A stretch of 16,311 nt of DNA, from the NCBI GenBank assembly GCA_021784255.1, contig JAJXSZ010000033.1, forward strand, positions 1 to 16,311, in the 5' to 3' direction. This DNA comes from Pseudomonadota bacterium (GTDB lineage Bacteria > Pseudomonadota > Alphaproteobacteria > Acetobacterales > Acetobacteraceae). A model generated the notes under the pieces. That model saw nothing but the letters and a program-made list of their open reading frames with translations. It searched no databases and had not been told where the DNA came from. A program made the translations under genes and the position numbers. Of the stretch, positions 1-6,332 are shown piece by piece (the stretch's first letter is position 1; every line of letters begins with the position of its first letter).

Positions 1-30
1 ACGTAAATTCAACGAAGACGCCAAACGGAA

Positions 31-1413
31 GTGTCTCAATTTAAGAGAATGATGGCCTTCCCTCGACTCCAGGCTCTCTCCAGCCGGCTTCAGGCCGCGA
101 CCGATGCGCTCGCCGGTGTCGAGCCGGCGATCGTCGAAGGCCGGGTCGCCGCGGTCCGTGGCCTCGCGGTCGAGGTCGCGGGCCTTGGCGGGCTTGCCGG
201 CATCGGCGCGCGCGTCATGCTCCGGCCCCGCAATGCCGCCCCGGTTCCGGCGGAGCTGGTCGGCTTCGCTCCTGGCCGCGCCATCGCCATGCCCTTCGCC
301 GCCACCACCGGGCTCGCGCCGGGCGACGCCGTGCGCGCTGGCCTGCGACCGGTCCCTGCGGCGCTCTACCCGTGCGCGGCCTGGTTCGGCCGGGTGCTCG
401 ACCCGCTGGGCAATCCGGTGGACCGGCGCGGCCCTCTCCCCCGCGGAATCCGCCCGGCGCCGCTGGACGCCGCGCCGCCTGCCGCCGCCACGCGCGCGCG
501 CCTCGGCCCGCGCCTCGCCCTCGGTGTCGCGGCTCTCGATCTGTTCGCCACCTGCCGCGAAGGGCAGCGCCTGGGCCTGTTCGCCGGCCCCGGTGTCGGC
601 AAATCCACGCTGCTGGGCATGCTCGCGCGCGACGCCGGCGCCGATGTGGTGGTCGCTGGCCTGGTCGGCGAGCGCGGGCGGGAGGTTCGCTCGTTCCTCG
701 AGGATGACCTGGGCGAGGGGCTCGCCCGCTCCATCGTCGTGATCGCCACGTCCGACGCCCCGCCGCTCGCCAGGCGCGAAGCCGCGCGCGCCGCGATGGC
801 GATCGCCGAGCATTTTCGCGACCAGGGAGCGAAGGTGCTGCTGCTGCTCGACAGCGTCACGCGATTCTGCGCCGCGTTGCGCGAGATCGGGCTCGCCGCC
901 GGCGAACCGCCGGCCGCCCGCGGCTACCCGCCGCGTGTCTTTGCCGAATTGCCGCGCCTGTTGGAACGGGCCGGCCCCGGCACCGAGGGCCAGGGCAGCA
1001 TCACGCTGTTCGCGACGGTCCTGGTGGACGGCGACGACATGACCGAGCCGGTGGCGGACGCGGTGCGCGGCATTCTCGACGGCCATGTCGTGCTCGACCG
1101 ACGCATCGCGGAATCAGGCCGCTATCCGGCGATGGATGTGCTGCGCTCCCTCTCGCGCACCGTCCCCGGCTGCCTCGAGCCGCACCAGGCGCGCGTCGCG
1201 GCCGCCGCCCGCGCCGCCCTGGCGCAGGCTGCCGACCTCGTGGATCTGGTGCGACTCGGCGCCTATCAGCGCGGCACCGATCCGGCGGCCGATGCGGCGC
1301 TCGCGGCGGCTCCGGCGATCGAGGCACTGCTGCGTCAGGCGCCCGGAGAGCAGCGCGATCCCGCATCGGGCTTCGCCCGGCTCGCCGCCATCCTCGCTGA
1401 AGCCGACGGATGA
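31..1413 (+). CDS. fliI: Flagellum-specific ATP synthase/export ATPase FliI
   Basis: This is the hexameric ATPase at the cytoplasmic face of the flagellar type III export apparatus, which uses ATP hydrolysis to help unfold and feed export substrates. The protein is 460 aa, normal for the family. It has a beta-barrel N-terminal domain, then a RecA-like core with a Walker A motif (GPGVGKST, Lys about residue 191), a Walker B motif (VLLLLDS, Asp about 274) and the F1-beta-like stretch GYPPRVFAELPRLLERAG. A type III secretion SctN ATPase would look similar, but the overlapping FliJ-like gene favours a flagellar role. The start is uncertain: GTG at 31 has GGAAG immediately upstream, too close for a normal ribosome site, and ATG at 49 or 52 is equally possible. 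The stop overlaps the next start (ATGA). Other flagellar genes would lie outside the window. Confidence 0.93.
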   Translation: MSQFKRMMAFPRLQALSSRLQAATDALAGVEPAIVEGRVAAVRGLAVEVAGLGGLAGIGARVMLRPRNAAPVPAELVGFAPGRAIAMPFAATTGLAPGDAVRAGLRPVPAALYPCAAWFGRVLDPLGNPVDRRGPLPRGIRPAPLDAAPPAAATRARLGPRLALGVAALDLFATCREGQRLGLFAGPGVGKSTLLGMLARDAGADVVVAGLVGERGREVRSFLEDDLGEGLARSIVVIATSDAPPLARREAARAAMAIAEHFRDQGAKVLLLLDSVTRFCAALREIGLAAGEPPAARGYPPRVFAELPRLLERAGPGTEGQGSITLFATVLVDGDDMTEPVADAVRGILDGHVVLDRRIAESGRYPAMDVLRSLSRTVPGCLEPHQARVAAAARAALAQAADLVDLVRLGAYQRGTDPAADAALAAAPAIEALLRQAPGEQRDPASGFARLAAILAEADG

Positions 1414-1838
1414 CCCCGGCGGTGCTGACGACGCTGCACCGCCTGCGCCAGCGCGCGCTGGACGCCGCCGCGCAGGCGCTGGCGGCGGCCCAGACGGCGC
1501 AGGATCAGGCCGAGGCGGCCGCCCATGCCGCCCATCGCCGTCTCGACACCGAGCGCGAAGCCGCCGAGGACCTGGCCGCCGATGATGCCGCGGTGGAGGC
1601 CTACGCCGCCTGGCTGCCGCGCGGCCGTGCCGCGCTCGCCGAGGCCGAGGCCGCCGGGACGCGGGCGATGGAGGTGACGAACCTCGCGCGCCACCGCCTC
1701 GCGGCCGCGCGCGTGGCCATGGAGGCAGTCGATCTGCTCGCCGCGCGGCTGCGCCAGCAGGCACGTGAGCGCATCGCCCAGACCGAGCGCGAAACCCTGC
1801 AGGAAGCCCTGTCGCGCCCGCCCGAGAACGCGTCGTGA
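1410..1838 (+). CDS. fliJ: FliJ-like flagellar export chaperone
   Basis: Small 142-aa protein, almost entirely alanine-, glutamate- and arginine-rich helix, consistent with the antiparallel coiled coil of FliJ. FliJ sits in the centre of the FliI ring, like the gamma subunit of F1, and couples the ATPase to the export gate. Family sequence conservation is low, so the call rests on size, predicted coiled-coil character (continuous heptad-like A/L/E/R spacing from about residue 5 to 130), and the ATGA overlap with fliI, a classic fliIJ arrangement. Translation is probably coupled to fliI. It could be an unrelated coiled-coil protein, but the context makes FliJ the best reading. Confidence 0.75.
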   Translation: MTPAVLTTLHRLRQRALDAAAQALAAAQTAQDQAEAAAHAAHRRLDTEREAAEDLAADDAAVEAYAAWLPRGRAALAEAEAAGTRAMEVTNLARHRLAAARVAMEAVDLLAARLRQQARERIAQTERETLQEALSRPPENAS

Positions 1839-1878
1839 CGCCGCGGGATCGACGATCGCCCGCGCCGGTCGCGGCGTC
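1837..1878. terminator. Inverted repeat between convergent fliJ and mltA
   Basis: Perfect 9-base arms (GACGCCGCG at 1837-1845 and CGCGGCGTC at 1870-1878) enclose a 24-base spacer in the short gap between two convergent genes. The spacer holds nested GATC/CGATCG palindromes. There is no T-tract, so if it stops transcription in both directions it is not a classic intrinsic terminator. The placement fits a shared terminator, but function is inferred. Confidence 0.4.
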
Positions 1879-3027
1879 TCAGCGCGACGACGCCAGGGGC
1901 GGGCCCTTCGGCAACAGGACATAGGCCTGGCCCTGCTCGCGCATCATCCCGGCCCGTTCCTCCGCCGCCTTGCCCCAGCCGAAGAAGATGTCTCCGCGCA
2001 CCGCCCCCTTGATCGCGCCGCCAAGGTCCTGCGCCACCATCAGCCGTTCGATCGGCTGACGCGTCACCGGGTCCGTGGTCACCACGAAGACCGGAGCGGA
2101 GAGCGGCAGGAAGGCCTTGTCCACCGCCAGCGAACGGTCCGGCGAGAGCGGTGTGCCAAGCGCGCCGGGCGGGCCGATATTCGTCGAGCCGTGCTCGATG
2201 CGGAAGAACACATAGGACGGGTCCTGGTCCATGACCCCCTGCGCCTGGGCGGGATGGTTTTCGAGCCAGCGGCGGATCGACTGCATCGTCACCTGGCGCA
2301 TCGTCATCGCGCCGCGGTCGACCAGCACCCGGCCGATCGGCACATAGGGATGGCCATTCTGCCCGTCATAGGTGACGCGCACGACACTGCCATCCGGCAG
2401 GCGGATGCGCCCGGCGCCCTCGACCGAGAGGAAAAACGCATCGATCGGGCTCTTCAGCCACAGCAGATCGAGGTGCTGCGACGCCAGCGCCCCGCGCTCG
2501 ATGGCCGCCCGGTCCGGCAGCACCTGTCCTTCGCGCAGGCCGGGAGGGCGGCGCAGGATCGGCGTCTGGTAGGGCCCCTCGCGGTGCAGCGAGCCCTCGA
2601 ACTCGGGCTCGAAATAGCCGGTGAACAGCCCCGCGGCAGCGCCGTTCTGGGAGACGAGGTAGGCGTCGAAGGTGTGCTCGAAGAAGGCGCGCGCGGCATT
2701 CGCGTCGCCGGGCGGCACCACGCGGGCCTCGCCACAGGCGAGCCGCCAGGGCGCGGCCAGCCCGCCGAGTGCCGCCGCCAGCCCGGCGCCGCCGAGCTCG
2801 GTGTTCGGGTGGCCCGCCAGCGTGTCGCAATCGCCGATGAAGGGCGGCAGCGCCGCCGCGAGATTATCGGTCGACCAGCCGGGAATCTGCGAGAAATCGA
2901 CGCGGGTGAACGCCACGCCCTGCCCCTGCGGCACCGGCGCGGCGGGCGGCGGCAGCACCGCCGGCGGCTGGACCGCGCAGCCGGCGAGCAGCGCGATCAC
3001 GCCGAGGGCGACGAACGGCGAGCGCAT
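1879..3027 (-). CDS. mltA: Membrane-bound lytic murein transglycosylase A (MltA)
   Basis: Lytic transglycosylase that cleaves the MurNAc-GlcNAc bond of peptidoglycan with formation of 1,6-anhydro-MurNAc, acting at the inner face of the outer membrane. The 382-aa product begins with a lipoprotein signal peptide (hydrophobic run ending in the lipobox LLAGC, Cys 17). The MltA barrel region includes FTGYFEPEFEGS (about 135-146). The C-terminal 3D domain has the hallmark AQDLGGAIKGAVRGDIFFG (about 322-340), containing the conserved aspartates of the active site. The ATG at 3027 is chosen because it gives the lipoprotein signal exactly and overlaps the Tim44 gene stop (TGATG), so translation is likely coupled. 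Upstream in-frame ATGs would lie inside the previous gene. The Tim44-mltA pair is a recurring alphaproteobacterial arrangement. Confidence 0.93.
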   Translation of the reverse strand: MRSPFVALGVIALLAGCAVQPPAVLPPPAAPVPQGQGVAFTRVDFSQIPGWSTDNLAAALPPFIGDCDTLAGHPNTELGGAGLAAALGGLAAPWRLACGEARVVPPGDANAARAFFEHTFDAYLVSQNGAAAGLFTGYFEPEFEGSLHREGPYQTPILRRPPGLREGQVLPDRAAIERGALASQHLDLLWLKSPIDAFFLSVEGAGRIRLPDGSVVRVTYDGQNGHPYVPIGRVLVDRGAMTMRQVTMQSIRRWLENHPAQAQGVMDQDPSYVFFRIEHGSTNIGPPGALGTPLSPDRSLAVDKAFLPLSAPVFVVTTDPVTRQPIERLMVAQDLGGAIKGAVRGDIFFGWGKAAEERAGMMREQGQAYVLLPKGPPLASSR

Positions 3028-3677
3028 CAGGCGCTGCGCGCGGCGGCGAGGCGCCAGGTCGGGTCCGGCTGGGCGAGATCGCGCTCCAGCGTCCACAGAT
3101 CGGTGATTTCGGTCACCGCCTCGGTGCCCTGCACGGTGGCGCCGTCCCGGCCGAGCGCGCGGCTCACCTGGTCGGAGACGATGCGGATCTGGATCTGCGC
3201 GCGCGTGCCGGCCAGCGCCGCGTCGACGATCTCGATCGCCTGCACACCGCGGATATCGGTGAGCTGCCTTTCCCCGGCCGTCTCGCGCGCCGCGATGGCG
3301 GCCTCGAACCCGGCCAGGGTCTCCGGCGTGAGCAGCGGCACCAGCGCGGCGCGGTCGCCGGCGGCGAAGGCGGTCACGATCATGCGGAAGGCCGCTTCCG
3401 CCCCGTCGAGAAAGCGCTGCGGCGTAAAGCCATGATCCACCCGGCCCATCGCCAGCAGGGTCTGGCCGAGCGGGGAGGCCGGATCCGGCACGGGGCGAGT
3501 CGGCATCGGCTCGGCGCGCCCTTCGATGACCGGGCCGCCCGGCCTCGGTACCGGCTGACGGACCGGCTGCTCGAAGCCCTGCCGGCGACCGAGCACGCTG
3601 CGCAGCCGCAGGGCGAGGAACACCGCCACCATGGCGAACAGGACGATGTCGACCGGAAAACTGCCTGATCCCGTCAT
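3027..3677 (-). CDS. Tim44-like domain membrane-anchored protein
   Basis: A 216-aa protein with one N-terminal transmembrane segment (residues about 8-24, VDIVLFAMVAVFLALRL) followed by a basic stretch, a proline-rich linker, and a C-terminal Tim44/Tim45-type domain (about 80-216), including FLDGAEAAFRMIVTAFAAGD and a terminal TDLWTLERDL..PDPTWRLAAARS segment. Mitochondrial Tim44 tethers Hsp70 to the import channel. The bacterial homologues (TimA in alphaproteobacteria) are inner-membrane proteins of unclear role, probably in envelope or respiratory complex assembly. The start at 3677 is chosen for the clean membrane anchor and an upstream AGGTGA site; a longer frame to 3776 adds an unlikely basic extension. 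The stop overlaps the mltA start. The nearby secB gene fits a protein-translocation/envelope neighbourhood. Confidence 0.87.
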   Translation of the reverse strand: MTGSGSFPVDIVLFAMVAVFLALRLRSVLGRRQGFEQPVRQPVPRPGGPVIEGRAEPMPTRPVPDPASPLGQTLLAMGRVDHGFTPQRFLDGAEAAFRMIVTAFAAGDRAALVPLLTPETLAGFEAAIAARETAGERQLTDIRGVQAIEIVDAALAGTRAQIQIRIVSDQVSRALGRDGATVQGTEAVTEITDLWTLERDLAQPDPTWRLAAARSA

Positions 3678-3844
3678 GTTGGCTACATCACCTCGCTTGC
3701 CTGGTCCGGCCCTCGGGAGCCGCCGCGTCGTGGCCCACCGGCGGCTGGACATAAGACGCCAGGCACCGCTGCACAATCATTTCGCAGGTTACCTGACGGT
3801 CATCCTTGGCGCACCGCCGGCGCTCCGCTACCTAACCAGGCGTC

Positions 3845-4399
3845 ATGATCCTGCTGCGCCACGGCCAAAGCGAGTTCAATCTGCACTTCGGAGCGACCAG
3901 GCGCGACCCTGGCATCGAGGATCCGAGGCTGACCGAACTCGGCCACGACCAGGCCCATCGTGCCGCCGAGGCGCTGACCGGCGCCGGCGTCCGCCGCATC
4001 GTCGCCTCGCCGTATATGCGCGCCTTGCAGACCGCGCGCCCGATCGCCGAGATGCTGGGCCTCAAGGTCGAGGTCGAGCCGCTGGTGCGCGAGCGCTATG
4101 CCTTCAGCTGCGATGTCGGCACCCCGCGCTCGCGCCTGGAGGCGATGTGGCCGCATCTCGATTTCTCGCCACTCGCCGAGTGCTGGTGGCCGGAAGGGCC
4201 GGAGCCGCATGACAGCGTTCTCGAACGCGCGGCCCGGTTTCGCGATGCCCAGTCGGCGCTGGCCGACTGGTCGGCCACGCTCGTCGTCTGCCACTGGGGC
4301 TTCATCATGGCGATGACGGGGATTTCGGTCGCCAACGGCACCTGGCTGCTCTGCGACCCCACGGCGCCGCCGCCGGCGACGATCTCCTGGCGCGTCTAG
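3845..4399 (+). CDS. Histidine phosphatase (phosphoglycerate mutase-like) family protein
   Basis: A 184-aa single-domain member of the histidine phosphatase superfamily. The N-terminal catalytic motif LLRHGQSEFN carries the phosphorylated His at residue 6, preceded by Arg 5. SPYMRALQTA supplies the phosphate-binding Arg 59, RERYAF carries the likely acid/base Glu 83, and VVCHWG holds the second catalytic His 150. The substrate cannot be read from the sequence; small members of this family act on sugar phosphates, nucleotides or phosphoproteins. It starts directly at the catalytic strand, as many short members do. It is transcribed divergently from the Tim44 gene across 167 bases, and a clear terminator follows it, so it is probably a single-gene unit. 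Confidence 0.88.
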   Translation: MILLRHGQSEFNLHFGATRRDPGIEDPRLTELGHDQAHRAAEALTGAGVRRIVASPYMRALQTARPIAEMLGLKVEVEPLVRERYAFSCDVGTPRSRLEAMWPHLDFSPLAECWWPEGPEPHDSVLERAARFRDAQSALADWSATLVVCHWGFIMAMTGISVANGTWLLCDPTAPPPATISWRV

Positions 4400-4409
4400 A
4401 GCCAGATCC

Positions 4410-4437
4410 GGCCGGATCAAATCATCCGGCCCGATTT
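4410..4437 (+). terminator. Rho-independent terminator of the histidine phosphatase gene
   Basis: A perfect 8-base stem (GGCCGGAT at 4410-4417, ATCCGGCC at 4424-4431) with a 6-base loop is followed by CGATTTT, 10 bases after the stop codon. This is a textbook intrinsic terminator in a GC-rich genome. It separates the phosphatase transcript from secB. Confidence 0.8.
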
Positions 4438-4521
4438 TCCGGGCTTCCTCGCCCGGTGTCGATCCGCGGTTGGCCTGCGATCGGTGCCGTGCTACCGCGG
4501 CGCACCTTTGCGGAGACGCCG

Positions 4522-5028
4522 ATGTCCGAGACCGCCCAGCCCCAGGCCGCCGCCCCCCCTCTGGTGGTCAACCTGCAATACGTGAAGGACCTGTCCTTCG
4601 AGGTGCCAGGGGCGCCGCTGATCTACACGACGCTGCGCCAGCCACCGCGTGTCGAGATCAATCTGGACGTCCAGGCCCGCCGCGTCACCGATGGCCACAA
4701 CAGTTTCGAGGTCGGGATCGCCATCCGCGCCGAGGCCTTCGACCCCGCGCCAGCGGCGGGAACGGAGGCGGCGCGAATCTTCCTCGCCGACCTCGTCTAT
4801 GCCGGCGTCTTCACGCTGAACGGCATCCCCGAGGCGAGCGTGGAGCCGGTGCTGCTGGTGGAATGCCCGCGGCTGCTGTTCCCGTTCGCGCGCGACGTGC
4901 TGGCAACCGCCACGCGCGATGGCGGCTTCCCGCCGGTGCTGCTGCAGCCGATCGACTTCCTCAGCCTTTGGCAATCCCGCCGTGCGCAGGGGACGGGCGG
5001 CCTGGAGAACGGCGCCGCGAACGCCTGA
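4522..5028 (+). CDS. secB: Protein-export chaperone SecB
   Basis: Tetrameric cytosolic chaperone that keeps secretory preproteins unfolded and hands them to SecA at the SecYEG translocon. The 168-aa product has the family landmarks: QYVKDLSFE near the N-terminus, FEVGIAIRAEAF, LVYAGVFTL, the strongly conserved VECPRLLFPFAR, and GGFPPVLLQPIDF in the C-terminal helix region. ATG 4522 is preferred over an in-frame ATG at 4456 because GGAGA lies 5 bases upstream and the protein then starts as alphaproteobacterial SecBs do, with a short alanine/proline/glutamine-rich tail. Alphaproteobacterial secB genes often lie close to a Tim44-mltA pair; here the phosphatase gene lies between them. Confidence 0.96.
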   Translation: MSETAQPQAAAPPLVVNLQYVKDLSFEVPGAPLIYTTLRQPPRVEINLDVQARRVTDGHNSFEVGIAIRAEAFDPAPAAGTEAARIFLADLVYAGVFTLNGIPEASVEPVLLVECPRLLFPFARDVLATATRDGGFPPVLLQPIDFLSLWQSRRAQGTGGLENGAANA

Positions 5029-5074
5029 AGCCGCGTTCGGCCCGTTTCCGGTCGGCGTCGCCCCTGCTCGGCGT

Positions 5075-5100
5075 GGTGGTGCCGGCCGCGGTGGTGCCGG
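5075..5100. repeat. Short direct repeat downstream of secB
   Basis: GGTGGTGCCGG occurs at 5075-5085 and again at 5090-5100, a 15-base period, followed by a partial third unit (GCGTGGTGC). It lies in the 81-base gap between convergent secB and the membrane-protein gene. No function is evident. Confidence 0.5.
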
Positions 5101-5109
5101 GCGTGGTGC

Positions 5110-5691
5110 TTACAGTCCGGTGCCGAACCGCGCCATGATGACGATGATGGCGATCTGCAGCAGGCCCTGGAAGCCGACGCCATACACATAAAACCGCATC
5201 AGACGCCCGATGCGCGCGCCGTCCGGTTGCGGCTTGCGCAGCTCGAAATAGACCTTGAGGTTGATCGGCAGCAGCACGCCGAGCCCCTGGACGGTGAGGA
5301 TGGTGATGATCACCAGCGCCCCGGCCACCCAGGCGAATTGCGGCCACGGCAGCGCGAGGAAGCCGACGCGGCCAGCGAGGTACCAGCCGGCGGTGCCGGT
5401 CATCACCGCCAGCGTGGGCATCAGGAACAGCATTTTCGGCATCAGCCGGCAGGCGACGGCGCGCCGGGCCGGCGGCGACACCTGGCGCAAGATGGGTCCC
5501 ATCACGAAGCCCATGAACAGGTCGATCCCGGTCCACAGCAGCCCGCACAGGATATGGACGAAGGTGAGCGCCCAGAGACTGGGGCTGGCGATCGCCGCGA
5601 CCAGGACGGCCAGCGCAAGCGCCACCCAGACCAGGTTCCGGGGATTGATTCCTGGGGAATCGTCAGCCCGAGCGGCTATCGTGGTGGACAT
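5110..5691 (-). CDS. Multipass integral membrane protein, function unknown
   Basis: A 193-aa protein with about five hydrophobic segments (roughly residues 19-36, 41-66, 86-106, 117-140 and 166-187). A conserved-looking stretch FVHILCGLLWTGIDLFMGF places a His (46) and Trp in a membrane helix, and KVYFELRKPQ lies in a cytoplasmic loop. The His/Trp pattern recalls small membrane families such as DUF2269, CopD or HemJ that sometimes bind haem or copper, but I do not recognise the family with certainty. There is no clear Shine-Dalgarno sequence; an AT-rich stretch runs directly up to the ATG. It is transcribed divergently from the cytochrome c gene across 131 bases that contain a perfect FNR-type box, so co-regulation with the cytochromes is possible. 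Confidence 0.75.
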   Translation of the reverse strand: MSTTIAARADDSPGINPRNLVWVALALAVLVAAIASPSLWALTFVHILCGLLWTGIDLFMGFVMGPILRQVSPPARRAVACRLMPKMLFLMPTLAVMTGTAGWYLAGRVGFLALPWPQFAWVAGALVIITILTVQGLGVLLPINLKVYFELRKPQPDGARIGRLMRFYVYGVGFQGLLQIAIIVIMARFGTGL

Positions 5692-5751
5692 AATGATAAT
5701 CTAGCAGGATTGAGGGCTGGTCTCGCAAGCGCCATCAGCAAGCTTACAATT

Positions 5752-5769
5752 CCTTGATTTCGATCAAGG
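5752..5769 (+). promoter_or_regulatory. FNR/FixK-type binding site upstream of cytochrome c gene
   Basis: CCTTGATTTCGATCAAGG is an 18-base sequence whose outer 7 bases on each side are perfectly palindromic and whose core matches the FNR consensus TTGAT-N4-ATCAA at all ten specified positions. Its centre is 32.5 bases from the last base of a TACAAT hexamer, as expected for an activator overlapping the -35 region. FNR, FixK and Anr cannot be separated by the site alone. Confidence 0.85.
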
Positions 5770-5787
5770 TGCTCGGGCGCTCAAAGG

Positions 5788-5793
5788 TACAAT
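5788..5793 (+). promoter_or_regulatory. Candidate -10 element of the cytochrome c promoter
   Basis: TACAAT matches the sigma-70 -10 consensus at five of six positions. It lies downstream of the FNR-type box at a class II activator spacing and 29 bases before the cytochrome c start codon. No good -35 hexamer is present, as expected for an activator-dependent promoter. Confidence 0.55.
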
Positions 5794-5822
5794 GGCGAAC
5801 GATCCAAACGGAGGATGACGTC

Positions 5823-6209
5823 ATGCGGATTCGGCTTGCGTTGGGTACGATCCTGGCACTCTCTTTCACCGTGGCGGCGCTGCCGCTGCACTCGGCGCGC
5901 GCCGCCGACGCGGCCGCCGGCAAGCGGCTGTTTCATCAGCGCTGCTCGATCTGCCACAGCGACGAGAAGGGCGAGAACAAGATCGGCCCGTCGCTGTTCG
6001 GCGTTGTCGGGCGGAAAGCGGGCACGGAAGCCGGCTACCACTACTCGGCTGCGAACGAGAAGAGCGGCCTGACCTGGGACGAGGCGACGCTCGACCGCTA
6101 TCTGCAGCGCCCGAGCAAGGCGGTGCCTGGCACCAAGATGAGCTTTGCGGGCATGCCGAACGCGTCGCAGCGCGCGGACGTGATCGCCTTTCTGGCGACG
6201 CTCCACTGA
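5823..6209 (+). CDS. Periplasmic class I cytochrome c
   Basis: Small soluble monohaem electron carrier of 128 aa. A Sec signal peptide (hydrophobic run about 5-20, cleavage likely after ARA at residue 27) sends it to the periplasm. Haem is attached at CSICH (Cys 41, Cys 44, His 45), with Met 106 in PGTKMSF as the likely sixth ligand. GPSLFGVVGRKAG and YSAANEKSGLTW are typical of the cytochrome c2/c550-like class. ATG 5823 is chosen because GGAGGA lies 7 bases upstream and it gives a proper signal peptide. The promoter region carries a perfect FNR-type box, and a Cyc2-like outer-membrane cytochrome follows with its own identical type of box. This suggests the protein relays electrons between the outer membrane and inner-membrane complexes under low oxygen. 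Confidence 0.93.
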   Translation: MRIRLALGTILALSFTVAALPLHSARAADAAAGKRLFHQRCSICHSDEKGENKIGPSLFGVVGRKAGTEAGYHYSAANEKSGLTWDEATLDRYLQRPSKAVPGTKMSFAGMPNASQRADVIAFLATLH

Positions 6210-6211
6210 CT

Positions 6212-6240
6212 GGCGCCGCACTGCAACACCGCCGTTTTTT
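6212..6240 (+). terminator. Possible weak terminator after the cytochrome c gene
   Basis: A GGCG/CGCC pairing (6212-6215 with 6230-6233, loop of 14) is followed by G and six T residues (6235-6240), the longest T-run in the surrounding GC-rich sequence. The stem is short, so termination may be partial and allow some read-through to the downstream gene. Confidence 0.35.
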
Positions 6241-6250
6241 CGATGCCCAA

Positions 6251-6264
6251 TTGATCGACATCAA
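6251..6264 (+). promoter_or_regulatory. FNR/FixK-type binding site upstream of the Cyc2-like gene
   Basis: TTGATCGACATCAA matches the FNR consensus TTGAT-N4-ATCAA at all ten specified positions. Its centre is 32.5 bases from the end of a TAAAAA hexamer at 6285-6290, the same spacing as at the cytochrome c promoter. It gives the downstream gene its own redox-controlled promoter. Confidence 0.85.
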
Positions 6265-6284
6265 AGTGTAAGGAAGCGAAAGAC

Positions 6285-6290
6285 TAAAAA
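6285..6290 (+). promoter_or_regulatory. Candidate -10 element of the Cyc2-like gene
   Basis: TAAAAA matches the -10 consensus at four of six positions, in an A-rich patch that is unusual for this DNA. It is supported mainly by sitting at exactly the same distance from the FNR-type box as the TACAAT of the upstream promoter. Confidence 0.4.
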
Positions 6291-6332
6291 ACCGCAACGA
6301 CGTGTTCATGCGTCGGTTACGGAGGGCTGAAG

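Noticed and set aside
31..1838. Type III secretion (virulence) ATPase rather than flagellar FliI
   Set aside because: No other secretion genes are present and the overlapping small coiled-coil gene fits fliJ. The flagellar reading is simpler, although the upstream context is cut off.
1765..3435. Very long open frame on the plus strand opposite mltA and the Tim44 gene
   Set aside because: The product is His/Arg/Gln-rich with no recognisable domain, and both genes on the other strand have clear domains and signal peptides. Open antisense frames are common in GC-rich DNA.
5110..6209. Possible haem-copper or cytochrome b subunit in the membrane protein next to cytochrome c
   Set aside because: Only one convincing His in the membrane helices is visible, and there is no bis-His pattern, so a haem-binding subunit could not be supported.
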